DNA of 64,000 bases from Byssochlamys sp. IMV 00236 (GCA_001931875.2 MSJH02000642.1:207781-271780), one strand, 5' to 3'. Shown: positions 1 through 12,854, counted from the stretch's first letter. Notes: generated by a model from the sequence alone, not told the origin. Translations and numbers: made by a program.

Positions 1-1
1 T

Positions 2-475
2 GTGAATAGAATCTTCCTGTCTCTTGGTGAGCTTGGTTCTGGTAACAACATCGGACTGATTGCCTCTAAAACGAGTGCCACTGCCATCCGTGGCCAGTAC
101 TATGGGATCGCCGCCGCGATGGGCAAGATTGGTGCCTTCGTGGGCACGTATGTTCTTCCGATTGTTCAGAAGAACGCCCCCAACCCGACGCGTTCTGGAC
201 AGGATCCTTTCTTCGTGTCGAGTGCGCTGTGCATCTTCAGTGCGGCGCTGGCGTTCTTCCTGCTCCCGCACATTGGACAGGTAAGTTACGATCTCGGCAA
301 CAATGGGCCGATTCAGTACTGATCAGTATCTCTGCAGGACACGATTACGGAGGAGGATCTTAATTTCCGTGCCTATCTCGAGGCGAATGGCTACGATACT
401 TCCAACATGGGCAACAGGGACGCCAAGGGGCGAACCCCCCAGAACGCTGCGCCTGAAGTCACCGCGGAAGTATGA
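2..475 (+). CDS. MFS transporter, GIT1-like (glycerophosphoinositol/phosphate permease family), 3' part
   Basis: This is the C-terminal part of a major facilitator superfamily membrane transporter; the 5' end lies outside the window. Exon 2-280 is followed by a 57-nt intron (GTAAGT at 281, CTGCAG ending at 337) and a last exon 338-475 ending in TGA. The frame is kept and about 139 residues remain. The stretch LGELGSGNNIGLIASKTSA and the following RGQYYGIAAAMGKIGAFVGTY are characteristic of the fungal GIT1/phosphate symporter branch, which imports glycerophosphoinositol, glycerophosphocholine or phosphate at the plasma membrane. A last hydrophobic helix (about residues 70-90 of the visible part) precedes a polar cytoplasmic tail of about 46 residues. 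The substrate cannot be told from this fragment. Confidence 0.85.
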
Positions 476-1720
476 GTCTCTTAAAATCTTGAACCAGGAC
501 CGCACGGCACACGACAGTGAGTACCAGTCTCATCACCTTCTGCACATGTCCAGTAATACCGTACCGCCCACACTCCGGGGGTAGTCGCTTTGTCGCGTCT
601 ACAGCTACATGGGAACAGCAGCCCTCGCCAGTTGAATTCGCCCGTTAGTGATGGTAGAGAGTTGAGACGAGAGCTGGGTGCAGCCATGATCTCACCGCCC
701 AACGATGATAGAGAAGGCCCGATGCAGCATGGAAAAGAGACGAGTCGTAGAGGCGCAGTCCCACGTATCCAATGGATGGAGGCGATCGATTTGGCCCTTC
801 GTATTTCAAAATTTATGCCCAAGATCCCGTGTACCTTAGCGTTGCCCTGTGCCGGAAGGGAGATGATTGTATAATTGTTAGCTACCAAGAGCCCACGAGC
901 TTCCAGCACTCTCCTTCGCAGCCATCCTCTCCGAACGGCCGAGTGCCTTTGTAAATGCCCTCGAGGAGCATCCCACCCAACTGTCAACTCATAACAGCCA
1001 AACCAATTGGACAGTAGACGATCTCACATCGATCAAAAGAGCACCCGTCGATCCATCGAGAGTGCGCATGGTTGTGTGCGGGGGACCATATAGATGGCGA
1101 TTCCTCTCGTCTTCTCTGGCTTTCTCCATCTCCCGGTCGCAGAGATGTGGGGAGAGATGGCGCGCGGTCGGGGTAAGTAAGTCGTTTCCCCGCGTCTCCG
1201 AAAGACGAGTCAAAAGGAGGTGAATGTCATCTTCAAGCTCATTTCTCTCTTCTTTTTGGATTTAAATCCATCCTAGGGATTATTATTATTATTGTGATTA
1301 TTATCTAATCATTGAGAAAGTTCAACTGCAGTGGGGTGGGAGTTTCAGCAATTGATCCATAACTAAAGGATTAACTTAACTACTACTAGTTCCAACTTCA
1401 CGGACATCCGCAACGGCATCGCACTCACGGCGGTCGGCTTTCCCCAGCCCAGCCGAGGTTGACCACTTAATTAAATCGACACAATCCATCCTCCATCCCT
1501 GACGTCTCCGACTCCATATAGTGTGTCTGTTTCCGTTCCTAGACCCGCATTCTCTCTCTTCTTTCTCCTCTCTCCCATCCTTATCCAAGCCTCCACGTCT
1601 AGCCCGGTCTCCGCCGACATAAATAAATACCGGAAGCACCGGACGTCACCAGCAGTCATCTCAGTACTCATCATTCACGAACAAGTCGTGCAATCGAACA
1701 AAGTCATCACCACCACAACC
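476..1720. other. Intergenic, MFS transporter to PEX11
   Basis: No coding exon is convincing here; the open frames lack fungal codon bias. The last 200 nt before PEX11 are pyrimidine-rich (about 1540-1600), as in many Aspergillus promoters and 5' leaders, and a CACCACAACC-type A/C-rich leader abuts the PEX11 start. Confidence 0.5.
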
Positions 1721-2637
1721 ATGGTTGCTGACGCCGTTATCTACCACCCTGCGGTGGCTCATTACCTGCGCTTCGTCGCTACGACCGGTAGGTAGACTCG
1801 TTGATTCTTATCCTTATCGCTCATCCTCGATCAAAACGCAGGATGAAGGAGGAGATGTGACGGTCGCAATGCGCGATCTTCTCTCCCGTCCACATCAGAT
1901 GGAACATGGAGAGACGAGTTTACTGATGATCTATAATAGTTGGTCGCGACAAGCTGCTGCGAACCCTCCAGTACTTCTCCCGCTTCTACGCCTGGTACCT
2001 GTTCCGTACCAACCGCCCCCAGACCGCGATCGCACCCTTCGAATCCATCAAGAAGCAGTTCGGTCTGACGCGAAAGATCCTCCGTATCGGCAAGTTCATT
2101 GAACACTTCAAGGCCGCTGCCGTTGCCTTTGACAACAAGGCCCCCGTCGACCCGATCCTGCGCTGTCTTGCCGTGGGCCGCCAGCTTGGTTACGCCGGCT
2201 ACATGTCTTACGACACTATCACCGTCATCCACGCTCTCGGCATCAAGAAGCTCGCGAACCCGAAGAAGATGCAGGAGAACGCATACCGCGCGTGGTTGGC
2301 GTCATTGGTGTGCAGCGCTATCGCGGGAGTCTACTCTCTATGGAAGTTGCACCAGCGCGAGAAGCTGGTCGACCGCACGGAAGGCGAGGGCGCTGTGGAA
2401 TTGAAGAAGATCCAGAAGTACGTCTTTTCTATTCAGTCTATTCGAGTTTCGTATGTTAATTAACCTCTGTTCAGGGAACGCGCCGCCGCCCGCGTCCAGC
2501 TCATCTCGGACCTGTTCGACCTCCCGATCCCTCTCTCGGGAGTGGGCATCGTCCCTCTCGACGACGGTATCGTCGGTCTCTCGGGTACCGTCAGCTCCCT
2601 GCTCGGCATCTGGTCGGCCTGGAAGAAGACTGCCTAA
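1721..2637 (+). CDS. pex11: Peroxisomal membrane protein PEX11
   Basis: PEX11 is a peroxisomal membrane peroxin that remodels the membrane and drives peroxisome elongation and division; it also supports fatty-acid use. Three exons join in frame: 1721-1787, 1940-2417 and 2475-2637, giving 235 residues, the usual length of fungal PEX11. The first intron (152 nt) starts GTAGGT, the second (57 nt) GTACGT. The N-terminal amphipathic region (VGRDKLLRTLQYFSRFYAWY, about residues 23-42) and the C-terminal hydrophobic segment (GIVPLDDGIVGLSGTVSSLLG) followed by IWSAWKKTA are family hallmarks. The ATG at 1721 follows an A/C-rich leader and gives the expected N-terminus. I am confident of the family and the joins; whether it is the main PEX11 or a paralogue cannot be told from the window. 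Confidence 0.93.
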
Positions 2638-5600
2638 GCGGGCTCTACCCGATGATACCGACTGGAACCAGAACTGTACATCAGTACGTGCGCGACAGTA
2701 GCTGGATCCTTACTAGTGCCTAATTGGGATGGTATATACACTTTGTTACAGGTCCAAAGGATGGGGAGGGTTTGCGTTGATTGCGTCGTTTTGTTGTTAC
2801 AATAGAGAGAACCCGACCGAGAGGCAAAACTGCACAATGGACGAAACGGATAGTTATTCCTTATCCACTATTCCTTGGCTGATATGCAGTATTATCATTC
2901 TTTTCGCAAGCCCTCGATCCTTTTCGTTTACACTTGTCTGATATCCGCTTTCCTATTGGTCTTGCCCCTTCTGCTGACGAGAATTCATGTATGCTATCCA
3001 ATTTACCAAAACTGTTTTTCCTACGATATAACCAACATACCTATCTACTTCCATACAAGTAGGAATCTGTAAAACCTTAAGTTTCTTACCATACATTCTC
3101 GAATCCCAGATAACTACTGCCTGGGCACCGCAGTGAAAACGCCGCGCGGAATGGATACGGATATCGTTTCCCCTCCCCCCTTCCCCTCACAGCTAACTAA
3201 TAATAACAACAATAATAATAGTAATAATCATAGTGATCTCCAAATCGAAACCCCAAGAAAGAAAAAAAAAAGGTTTTCCGAGAATTTCCCGAAAGAAAAG
3301 GAATTCATGTTGCGCCCCCCCTTTCTTCCATTTATAATTTAGTTGGGAAGATGAGACGGTATGTGATTGCTCCAGTGGCTGATTAGTATTACCAATTCCG
3401 GCGATAATATCAGTCTAACCTAGTTTGGAATGTATATATATATATGGTAACTAGTTATACTCCGTATTATTATTATTATTACCGTCCGTGAACTTTAGAG
3501 AAATATATTTTGTACAGTACATACATACATAGTTAATTACATGGTAATAATAATGTCAATTAGGGGGAATGAGAGAGATCGAAATTGAAAGTAAATCTTA
3601 AATTATGGTTTTCGGTCGTTACTTTTTTCGCTTTTCTGTGATACAAAATAAGTAGGTACCTACTGAAAGTCATACCGAATTCAGACTGTCGCTTCGTTCG
3701 CTAAAACATCGGATCTGGTTACGTAATTCATTGCGTGGACGAACTAGATAGTAGATAGATAGATACATACATTTCGTTGTATTAAATGATAGAATATTAT
3801 TGTAGAAAGGACAAAAGAAAAATGTACAGAGTTTTAGATCAGATACTTGAATATCAAGGTGGCTTTTTACTCTATCCGTATGGATAGATTCTTAGTCCAG
3901 TGAAGATAATAGTTAAATAATATCACTCGGACTGACTGCGCGCTGCCCTTCTGATTTAGTACCTACTCATGACGCAGCTGTGGGCTGGCCCTCCGAATAT
4001 CCACTTTCGATAACGAACCTTGGGAAAAGCCGGTCCGTAGATGTAAGGACTCGATGCAGGGTCCTTTCCCCTACTCGATAAAGTATAATATGGATGAAAG
4101 GATAAGAACCCTAAGCTTTGCTTTTTCAGAATCGTGGAAGTTATGTGGATGTATTGTTTCAGACTGGGTATATCATATCTTCTAAGAACGCAGAAAAAGA
4201 GAACCACATAGCGTCTTTTTTTTTCCATGCTGGACGCTTGTATCCCTTCCCATGATCCATAGTGAACATAGTTGAGTAGACCTGCATCATTGTGGAACAG
4301 ATTTATCCTTATATTATATCTTCATCGAATCAGCGGCGACACTCGGATGCAGGAACGAGGATGGCTCGGATGCAGGGTCTGATTGCATCGCACAATGTGG
4401 AGTGGAGATCTGTATGGTATATCCATCCCCTCGAGGATACCTAGGTGTGGCTCGAAGCGAATTGATTTGAAGACCATCTTTAATTTAACCTCACGGAAAG
4501 CGGGTGGGATTTCGTTGCCAGGTTACCCACCTCGATGGGCGTTCTTGAGTAGGTAGTTTCCAGGTCTGTTTCCGAAGTCCCTTGTTGTCTGGATCGGTAG
4601 TAACTTAGTTATACTATACTACACGATGACAACTGAGATATGATAACTATGCGCCCCAGCTTTGGGCGAAGCACAGATTAACTACGTCTATCTACTGTAC
4701 TGTACCAAGCATCTCGATAATTTCATCCCAGATCTCTCGACGGTCTTGTGCAGTGGCAATTTGATCATGAGCAATACGTCGAAAAAACAGACGGCACAGA
4801 ATGGGTAACTGACGCAGAAAGAGAATTTTCATATACCATGAATTGTGACTCCTAGCGTGGGTACTTCTCAACGTCTTCGTTGTAAAGGCCGCCGCACCGA
4901 GTCGAGTCCCGTCGAGACGGCGAGATATCTCCATTTACCTGCGGCAACTGCCGGCGTACTGAATAGACAACAGTCCACGGACAGGGATATATGTTAATGG
5001 ACTTGGCTGACCTACCAGGAGGGAGTTTTCGAGGAGCAACCTCCTGGTCAGCTTTCTTGGTTCGTGAAGGTGTTTTTTAATATCGGCTGATCCAGTCCAG
5101 CCCAAAGCCGGATTGGCATCACCCATGCTTGATAGTTTGGAGATTATCAGGTGAACAAAAGCCATGTGTGGTGCCTTGTATGTGACTATCCTGATAAGAA
5201 GTACCTGGGCAAAGGGGTAGTAGGAATCAAGAAGTTGCCAGCTTGACTTATGTTTGGAAATGTCAAAATCACGAAACGAAGGAATGTTTGATTTTCAATG
5301 TCTTTTTTTGGCCCTGTCTTTATTGGATAATTAGAATAAGTTGGAGATACTTTGAACGAATCATTTTCATTGGTATAACAGTGTTGATGAGGGAGTACGC
5401 ATCGTTCATGAATTCAGCCATTGACGTTATTTCCAGAACCTTTTTTGATGGCTGCGTACTTGTGAAACCATTACTGTAGGATGTAGTAGTATTAGGACCA
5501 GGTTCAAGATCTCAAACGAGCTGCTCCCTCTTTAGTCTCTTCGATTTCGATTTGCTGCTTTATAGTCGAAACAGTAGATACTCGTTTGTCCCGAGCTCCG

Positions 5601-5879
5601 TCCTGAAAGCTGGGAGGGCGTAGCTCTCATCAATCATGACAAGTTCTTCTTTCACCAGCGCTTCTTTTGTCGTTATCTGTTTGCTGAAACCTGAAAATAA
5701 ATGATTTCGGACCATTCATTCCCCAAGGTCTGATCTTTTCGATGAGCTTGTTTGTATATTCTTGGCCCATCTTTGAGAGAACGTATTGTAGCCGGAGACT
5801 TCAGCTGGATGCAGGCTATTACAACTGTAAGGGGTAACTCCCGTATAGATTCCCCTACATATTCAACCCTTATTCCTCC
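2638..5879. other. Gene-poor AT-rich block
   Basis: No gene was recognised in this 3.2 kb. It holds short TA runs (about 3431-3445), an ATT run (3464-3480), a poly-A patch near 3265 and one copy of the dispersed 9-mer TACTCCGTA (3458-3466). Stops are frequent in all frames. Together with the neighbouring integrase remnant it looks like decayed transposon-rich DNA. Confidence 0.5.
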
Positions 5880-6318
5880 TCCACTTCACCTCCGTAAAAT
5901 GGGCCATCCGGCTAAAATGGTCTATGAACACCAATGTCATTGAGCAACTGAGGCCTGAGATATTCTTGCTTTCTGGGAGGCCCGTAATAAAGTCGACCGC
6001 GATGTGATCCTAGGGTCTGTTTGGCACTGGCAGAGCTGTCGGGACCCCGTAGGTGACGTGGGCTGACTTGGTTCTCTGACAAGCCGGGCAACTCTCGATG
6101 TACGCATCTACCATTGTCGATAGGCCTGGCCAGAACGCCCAACGGCGTACTCTGTCTATTGTCGCGTCTCTGCCGAAATGCCCCCCAGATAACGAGTCAT
6201 GAAACTCCCTGATGATATGCGCTTGGAGGTTTCTTGTGGGGACACATATCTTGCTCCAGGACCTCGCCCTAATTATTGGAGAACTGAGGCAGTCCTTGGG
6301 ATTAGCGCAGTATATCAC
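5880..6318 (-). mobile_element. Degenerate Ty3/gypsy-type integrase fragment
   Basis: On the minus strand, an open stretch ending at 6010 encodes an H2C2 zinc-binding integrase domain: HDSLSGGHFGRDATIDRVRR with the downstream CPACQRTKSAH (His and Cys pairs in the right order). It is followed by the entry to the DDE core. The conserved Trp of the usual P-W-D/E motif is replaced by TAG at 6010-6012. Reading on in the same frame gives DHIAVDFITGLPESK and then VFIDHFSRMAHF, the expected start of the integrase catalytic core. No LTRs, reverse transcriptase or complete ORF were found nearby. It is a pseudogene fragment of a gypsy-like retrotransposon, with the lesion in a CpA to TpA context on the plus strand, as RIP produces. 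Confidence 0.8.
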
Positions 6319-9300
6319 GTACCCAAAAGCTTGGGCTCACGAATGTGTCTGAATGCGACATCCAGCCAAGCAGGTGACAGTATAATATAGTATTACCCTC
6401 TCGAGAAGCAGCATAGTAATTCACAACGTCTCTTCTGAATATACTCTGATCGACTTGTCATTTATCGACAGCTGATGTACGAGGAGGTTGAGATAGTTCT
6501 GGAAATCGTTGAATCTTCCCAAGATTTCTCTGTTTGGACAATGTGCTCATGATACGGCTTTCCGGCTAAAGCCTCTCCACAGTATATGGAAATAGATGTT
6601 AATATACTATCCACGGACGTATAGGATAAGGGTGCGATTGTGGAGGATGGAGTCGAGATACCACCTATCGACAGCAGGCATCAGCCATATTAGAGGAATC
6701 AGAGCTGTGTAGCCCACGGAAGCGAGAACCTGGGAGATGGAGTAGAATCTGCGTCCAGAGCAGCATCAGCAGCAGTCAGTTTATTGACTGGACCGGTGTA
6801 ATTGCAGTAGGGGCAGGGTCGTTGAAGAGGAATATAAAACCCTCAGTATCCTTATATAAACATCAAAACCCGTTAGGCCTTTAAAATACCCAGTGGATCT
6901 TTATGATTAAGATGAACATTTACTTGTATTGTCGGACTCAGAGAGTGCTTTATGTTTGACGAGGTCTGATCTCGAATGTTGCAGTCATCATTGCGGGCTC
7001 GATATTCATTTTTGCTTCTTCCCTCAGCTCAGGTTCGTCTTTGCTTTCAATTGTCTCGACTCAAAGAGTGCTGATGCTGACGTCCACGCCCCATGGAATA
7101 TCAACGGCACGGAATGCCATTAACGCCGACTTATCAGATTCTTCCCCGGCCTTGTGCTGATACCAGTGGCATTTAGGCAGCCAGGCTGAGGTCTCGATGC
7201 TTGATTCGACGGTCCAGAACGCCAAATGGGACATTAAAGGCCCGGCGGTACAGCTCCACGCAGCAATACAAAAGTGATCTCTTTAGACATTGACTATCTA
7301 AACCGATGCAGTAATCTCAAGTTAGCAACTAATCCAAATATATATGAAATCAGAAGCAGGGTTCTTGAATAGTAGTATATGCTGCACGTACATTTAGAAC
7401 TATCATGGTGTATCCATGGCTTGTTTTCACATGCGATTTGAACCTCCCATAGTAGAGTATAGATACTTTGGGAGGTCGCTTATTGCTGTATCTCCACATG
7501 AGGGGACGCCGCTCCCAAGGTAGGGTCGAGCACCCGAATTGCATGGTTTGATGCAAGCTACCAGAAGTGGAAATTGATGTTCAATCGCGTGCCATGTATC
7601 TTTGAGGAAGAATTTCCGGGACCTGCTTCCTTTGTTGCTTGGAATAGGTTTAACCTAGAATTTCAATAGACAATACCAGAGATAAAAAGAACATCATATG
7701 AAAGTGGGTAACGGAAGCACGGGAGATACTGAATATCCAAGCTTAGAAGTAGCAGCAGAAATTCATGATAAGGACGATGCGATTGATTCCGAATTGGGTA
7801 AGAAACGTCCAAGACAGAGAACATGGGCATCGATATCCAGAAGAATGACAAGTCAAACCTTTCCTCTGGATCTTTCGAGCCATGACACTATACCCACAAA
7901 TAGAGTAGTATCGGGATACCACGATGACTCTGTAGCAATGTTTGAGCCGCCTTGTCATCCACCATGCCCACTTCGTCCTTGATTATGATATGAATGAGTG
8001 GCAATCCGCCGCAGTTGCATCTCTCGCTCACGTGAGGATCTCTGAATGAGGTTATTGGAGTTTGAGAAAGAATATCGTGGATAAGCAGATAAAATATGGT
8101 ATTCCGGTGCGAGCAGCCACTTAAATGGCACATATACTGCCTTCAAAATACCGCACGTGTTTTTTCTTTCTCTGAAACAAATTTCTCTATAATAGAGTAG
8201 CGACCCATCTTATGCGTTGAGACCTATTTCCAGCGAAAAGAAAAACACAAAGGCGTTGGCATTGACTAGGACCGGCAAATAGCTGATCTGCACAATCCTC
8301 CCGAGTAGTCAGGTTGACTTGATCGAGATAGTGTCGAATGACTGGCCTGGCAAGATACTGTAACAGATTGAATCAATACCTATGTATTAGACTGAGACGG
8401 TGCTGATATTCTGTACTTACGGCCATCTTTGATAATGCCCAGGAGGGTTGTCTGGTCGAATTTATTGAAAAACTTGAATGAAAAGCGAATTCAGTTATCG
8501 TTGCTTATGAAATATCAATAGTATACAGAGCCATGAAGTGTATACTGCTGCAAAGTATGAACAGATATACTATTGCTGCTTCTCAAAGAGAATGCAATCT
8601 ACTGTCTATATAGTTATTTGTCAGAACTACAGTATAGACAGAAACCCCGGCCCAATACAATGGGCGCTGAGGATGGAAAGAAATGGGAAACAGAAAAACT
8701 CGAACTTGACCCCTCATCCCATATATATATATAGTCAAGAGAATCCATTCACACCGACTGGTTCTTGACTGCGCTCTTTCCCGACAAGGCGCAATTCATA
8801 CAGAGTCGTCCTTCGATGAATGACGTGGAGACTGCACTGCTGGTATACCAATGGCTGTAGAGGACCAAGAAGAGTGAAAGAACCTTTGCAATCCAAGCAG
8901 ATTTCTCCCGCTAGATCCGAACGTAATATGGAATTAAACGTGCCTTTGACCAAGCCCTTACCGTTGTTGAATGCAGAATATCCAGTTACGTCCACGTCGA
9001 TCATGCTGACAACCTGACAAGAATCGGGACCTCACAGGCCCAGCCACGAGTCCTTATCACTCTAGATAGTTGATTCATACAGTCCTCAACATTGCTTGTA
9101 CGGACGACCCAACTCATCTGCAGATAATCAGTATCAGAAAAGCTCCGATCCAAACAACATCCCCCAAAGCGCATCTCCCGTAGGACAAAACACCTATCAC
9201 TGAACATCAAAAAGCAAGCTAAAACACCACCAAACCCACATCGCACACGCTGTCCACCTACCTTTAAACCGCGTGGATCGTGCCAGCGCTGAAACCGCGT

Positions 9301-9626
9301 CGACTCGGATGCGTTGGTTGGCGGGGCAGGTGATAAATACCGCTTAGAGCGGGGTAATGATGGCCTATCGCACCAAGTTCAATAATCGAGGCTTATCAGG
9401 TGGTCTTTTTCTTCTTATTTATTTCTGCTGGGTGCCTCTTTTTTCTCCTTTCTTCTTTTTCTCTCATTTTACTACTGAATTTTGAGAAAGAAGAGTTATA
9501 GCTCGAACAACTATTTTCCCAGGTATGTCGGGATGCCGGTTGTATACTTACCCCCGCTTAGGGAAGGTTGGTACTGATATGGTATAATAGGATCTCTCAC
9601 CCAACCTTCTAAACGAATCATCCAAA
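6319..9626. other. Gene-poor AT-rich block with decayed sequence
   Basis: No intact gene was recognised. An 89-codon minus-strand frame (8735-9004) is the only stretch with somewhat protein-like composition, but it has no recognised domain. The flanks of the integrase fragment probably contain further, unrecognisable retroelement sequence. The final 200 nt (CT-rich, about 9400-9480, then an A-rich leader) look like the promoter and leader of the peptide gene at 9627. Confidence 0.4.
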
Positions 9627-9796
9627 ATGGCCGGCCACAACTCTTGTCCTTCCTGCGGTGCTGGCATCCAGGGCGAGACCAAGACTTGCAACTCCTGCGG
9701 CAAGGTAGGTGGTGCCTGTGGAATCAAGACTTTGGGTTTTCATGTACGCTTTGGACGAGACGCTGATGTCTTTTCTGATAGACCTGCCCTGTCTAA
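9627..9796 (+). CDS. 30-residue Cys-rich metallothionein-like peptide
   Basis: Two short exons (9627-9704 and 9782-9796) join across a 77-nt intron (GTAGGT..GATAG) to encode 30 residues. Five cysteines fall at positions 7, 10, 21, 24 and 28: two CPSC/CNSC-type CxxC pairs plus a C-terminal TCPV. The sequence between them is Gly/Ser/Lys-rich with no hydrophobic core. The ATG sits in a good context (tccaaaATGG). Cys content and size suggest a metal-binding peptide, like fungal metallothioneins or a minimal zinc ribbon. The CxxC spacing, however, differs from the CxC pattern of Neurospora copper thionein, so the metal and role are inference. It is alone on its strand between AT-rich DNA and the antiporter gene. 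Confidence 0.6.
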
Positions 9797-10169
9797 ACGG
9801 ACGCTACGAAGAATGAATACCATGGGACGAGGAGTTGGGTGGCTAGTATTGCAATGAAGAAATCATGCGGGGCTTCGCGTCCGGATCTTTTACTGAACGG
9901 ATCGCATCAATAGATGGTCTCTGTGCCAAGGCGGTCGTCGTCTCAGTCATGAATTAGACATTATGTTTTGATTCATATCATATGGGTCTATATTTAGTTC
10001 ATGATCTTCGTCCATCGCCACTGTAACGCCATATTGTAGTATCTGCCTGTTTCCCCGTCCGTAGACCGATTTCCTGGGAGTCCTGCTCACTGGAATAAAT
10101 CAAACCGTCTAAACCCAATGATGACGCCAGACCAATACCTAAAATCAAGAAAGAACGCCTATTCCTGCC
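9797..10169. other. Convergent 3' intergenic region
   Basis: This is the shared 3' region of the Cys-rich peptide gene (plus) and the antiporter gene (minus). It contains AT-rich sequence suitable for 3' processing. No gene was seen. Confidence 0.5.
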
Positions 10170-12338
10170 TCACACAATATTCTTTATCTCAGTTTCAACA
10201 ACATCATGTTTTCGCATCGAGTCCGAGTCTGAGTCCGAGTCCCTTCGGAAGCTCTCCTGTTCTGGCAGCGGCCAGCCCTCATCACCGCGAATGCCATTCG
10301 CATCGTCTGGGTGCAGCGTATGTCGCTGGTTTCGGTATTCCATGGCCCCAGTCTCCATGCGTGAAAACCGGTTGTGGACGATCGCAGAGTGCTGCTCTGG
10401 CTTGAGCTCACTGTTGTTTGGCAATGGCTCGTTTTCAGACAGGATAACTATCTCCACCGGGATGTCGCTGATAGGCTTGACATGGAGCACTCTGTATATG
10501 AAGCTGAGGATGGGGACAGACAGGCCATGGACTATAATGGAGAAAAAGACGAGCCAATAGACGACTGGGATGTGTCATGCATGTTAGATGGATATACTGA
10601 CGAAAACGTGGTGAGACACTAGGTTCTTACCGGGAACAATAGCTGAAGTTAGATTATTGATCTCTCTGTCACTTTCACCTGGCTCCGGAAAGAGTCCGCT
10701 GGTGTACTCCGCATACGAGATAGCCCCAAGGCCTAGAGATTATTAGCATATCTCAGGCAAGCTCAGGGAAGACTTACCTATCGGTCCGAAGTATCCCAGA
10801 AACATGGCTTCTCTCCAGTTATTGCAAACTTTAGACATGAATCTATACGTCATAAGAATGGCAGGAATACGACGAAAAACTAGAACAAACAGGCCGAGCC
10901 CAAATAGTCGGGCCACTGTGATTCCCGTGGCTTCGGGCATCTGGAATGTATCCCATGGCATGACAGTACCGAGATACATGAAGGCGCCGAAGTTCAGGAG
11001 AGTTTCAATTGCTGGGTTAAATGAATCGTGTCGCGCTTCCGTCTCATGAAGATACTGGCCGTCCCAGTTGAGAGCGTTTCCTGCAATGAAGCAGGCAAGC
11101 GTCTCATCTGATCCAACGCAGCCGCAGGTCCCAATGATAAACAACTATATGCATGTTTAGCAGATGAATTCAACAGAGAGCCGGCCTACTTACCGCCATC
11201 CCCACAGGGAAAATCAGGTAACACTCATTGCAGATCCATTTCCTGTGAAAGTTAGTATACTATTGTGAAGGGACTTTACAGAGTTGACTTACTTTCTGAG
11301 GGAAAGATTCAGGATCTTCCTGGATCCGTACCCAACAAGCGCACCGTAGCTGAAGCCCATCATGACCATGTAAATGACCCCTTCTACAGCCCAGTGTTTC
11401 AAAGCTTCCCCAGTACCCCCGCCAAATCGACCTACGTCTGAGGAGCCTAGCGCATCGGGTATACCTCTTGCAAGATCAAAGTCCTCGAGGGAGATGGTGT
11501 TGGCTGGTGCTTCTGCGTAGCGCAGGAGAGAAACGGCAAGAAGCAGGAAGGGAAAGCCAAAGCCATCATTGCCTCCTGCTTCGGAAGAGATGAATTCTCG
11601 GACGTGGCGATGAACGTAGTTGTCAGCAAATGGACCTTTTGCGATCGCCTGGGACAGAATGGGGTCGGTGGGAGTCACGCAGGATGCGATGATCAACGAA
11701 GACAGCTATCGAATGTAAGCAAGAATAGTATCAACAGGAGATACGATATGTTCAACTTACGAATGAGATTTTTGGTATAAAAAGCATGATGCAAGCAGAT
11801 GTAAAGAGCCACATGAGTGTCATAACAGCCAGTAAATAGATAGTCATCTCCACGAATCGCTCTCTCAGATATTGTTTGGGCAGCTCATAACCGGCCTTGA
11901 CCATTTGGATTCCAATAACAACACGGGCAACGCCCTATGCCTGTTAGCCATGCACATGTCACAACTATATAAAAGGGGGTTTCTCCGGAGGTCAACTTAC
12001 AAGTGTTATTTCGCTGCTCTGGCCTGCTTCTCCATTTCCCCATTGATCTGCAATAAGGAACTTTGCGCCCACTGGTCCCAAAAGGATACCCAAGACGAAA
12101 GCCGGTACTGGGGGTTATCAGCGACCGCCTTAATAGAATGGTAGTCCATGGGCCACGAACATGCTTCTCCAATATACCATTTCTGTTTTAATTTCAGCGA
12201 CAGAAACCCGAAGATCAGTGAAAAGGCACCTGCTTGACAATTAGCTTCAGAAGAGAGTACTCGAACTTTCGGGTTCTGCGAACCTGCGACCGAGAGGACG
12301 ACATTTAGATTACTAACGTCCAGAATCGGTCTGAGCAT
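10170..12338 (-). CDS. Na+(K+)/H+ antiporter, fungal NHA1-like
   Basis: This is a plasma-membrane-type monovalent cation/proton antiporter that would export Na+ or K+ in exchange for H+. Nine exons join in phase: 12284-12338, 12161-12229, 12001-12107, 11761-11934, 11293-11705, 11194-11242, 10778-11144, 10631-10732 and 10170-10564, giving 576 residues. Family marks in order are LKLKQKWYIGEA, PAFVLGILLGPVGAKF, GVARVVIGIQMVKAGYELP, the ion-site segment IIASCVTPTDPILSQ, and GCVGSDETLACFIAGNALNWD. The last hydrophobic region is LVFFSIIVHGLSVPI, and a polar tail of about 90 residues follows, including an alternating Asp-Ser run. The tail is much shorter than the several-hundred-residue tail of yeast Nha1. 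The second intron uses a weaker donor (GTTCGT). Confidence 0.88.
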
Positions 12339-12854
12339 TGTGTATCAAGATCGACTAAGAGAAAGTGAGTGACGCTGCTGCAGGAAGCGGCACGATGCGT
12401 AGAAAGACAGCTATAGTGTATTTCTGGCACCCCATCAGAGGTAACTTCCACAATATCTACTGCGCTGGAAACTAGAGATTCAAGCTAGCTTTCAGACACA
12501 GATACCGGACAATGATTTTCACAGCGATTAGCGGATGATCTGCCTTGAGATCGAAGTACACAGCATAAGAGAACGTCAGCTTCAGCTCCAGCTTCCACCA
12601 GATACACTGGCCCGTAGGGGCATGTGAATGATATGAATGGAATGTCAGACCAGGAGAGGGCTACATGATAGGCGAGTGTCTCTCAAGATGCGCTGATAGA
12701 CAAGACCACACAGTGGGTCTTCCTGTGCCTTGCAGACAGCTATCATCCCTATATGCCAATCCACATCAGTATAACACGATGAAGTATGGAGCAATAGCAT
12801 GTAGCAATAATAGCAACGGCGGCTTTGGCATCCCAAACGCCGCCAATAATATAG
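12339..12854. other. Antiporter upstream region
   Basis: Presumed promoter of the minus-strand antiporter. No gene was recognised and the open frames are short without family signatures. Confidence 0.4.
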
